In this document: positions 1 to 64,000 of the stretch, piece after piece
Layout of the letters: each line of letters begins with the position of its first letter
Position numbering within the stretch: the first letter of the stretch is position 1
Assembly: GCF_023159225.1 (NCBI RefSeq)
Contig: NC_063188.1
Location: forward strand, 33,163,979-33,227,978
Direction of reading: 5' to 3'
From: Perognathus longimembris pacificus
Taxonomy: Eukaryota; Chordata; Mammalia; Rodentia; Heteromyidae
DNA length: 64,000 bases
Program-made: the position numbers and the translations under genes
Notes under the pieces: generated by a model
What the model saw: the letters and a program-made list of their open reading frames with translations, nothing else
Told to the model about the DNA's origin: nothing
Databases searched by the model: none

Positions 1-64000
<64,000 letters not shown>

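Overview
The window is mammalian nuclear DNA. It lies entirely inside one gene, read on the minus strand: COL4A5, the alpha-5 chain of basement-membrane collagen IV (X-linked in mammals; the Alport syndrome gene). Short GC-richer islands encode uninterrupted Gly-X-Y repeats on the minus strand, each bounded by AG acceptors and GT donors. They sit in AT-rich introns full of retroelements. Joined in order, the islands match COL4A5 almost residue for residue as I recall the human protein, and their lengths follow the human exon series 28 to 49. The dominant repeat is a dimeric tRNA/ID-like SINE, with a 7SL-ID composite SINE and a young L1 family. Together they suggest a rodent, probably of the kangaroo-rat, pocket-mouse and pocket-gopher group (Geomyoidea). 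That placement is an inference from memory of SINE families.

Layout, from the 5' end of the gene (high coordinates) to its 3' side (low coordinates). Exon 28 is at 63.0 kb, exon 29 at 61.7 kb and exon 30 at 56.0 kb. Intron 30 (9.5 kb) holds a 4.9 kb 5'-truncated L1 on the plus strand and two shorter L1 pieces on the minus strand. Exons 31 to 41 run from 46.5 to 28.2 kb. Intron 31 contains an HSPE1 (Hsp10) processed pseudogene on the plus strand. Two 9-nt micro-exons, at 26.49 kb and 21.51 kb, correspond to the alternatively spliced kidney exons 41A and 41B. Exons 42 to 46 (18.3 to 11.6 kb) finish the collagenous domain. Exon 47 (9.6 to 9.8 kb) joins the last Gly-X-Y triplets to the C-terminal NC1 domain. 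Exon 48 (2.0 to 2.2 kb) and the first 46 bp of exon 49 (window start) continue NC1. The signal peptide, 7S region and exons 1 to 27 lie beyond the high-coordinate end. The rest of NC1 and the 3' UTR lie beyond the low end.

No second protein-coding gene is supported on either strand. Other genic relics are the HSPE1 retrocopy, a truncated 5S rRNA retrocopy with a 13-bp target-site duplication, and at least two LTRs. The points most worth a second look are: the two micro-exons, whose flanking intron motifs are shared and suggest exon duplication; the exon 32 acceptor, which seems to have moved 9 nt into the exon and so removed one Gly-X-Y triplet; and two natural collagen interruptions that look remodelled by gain of a glycine.
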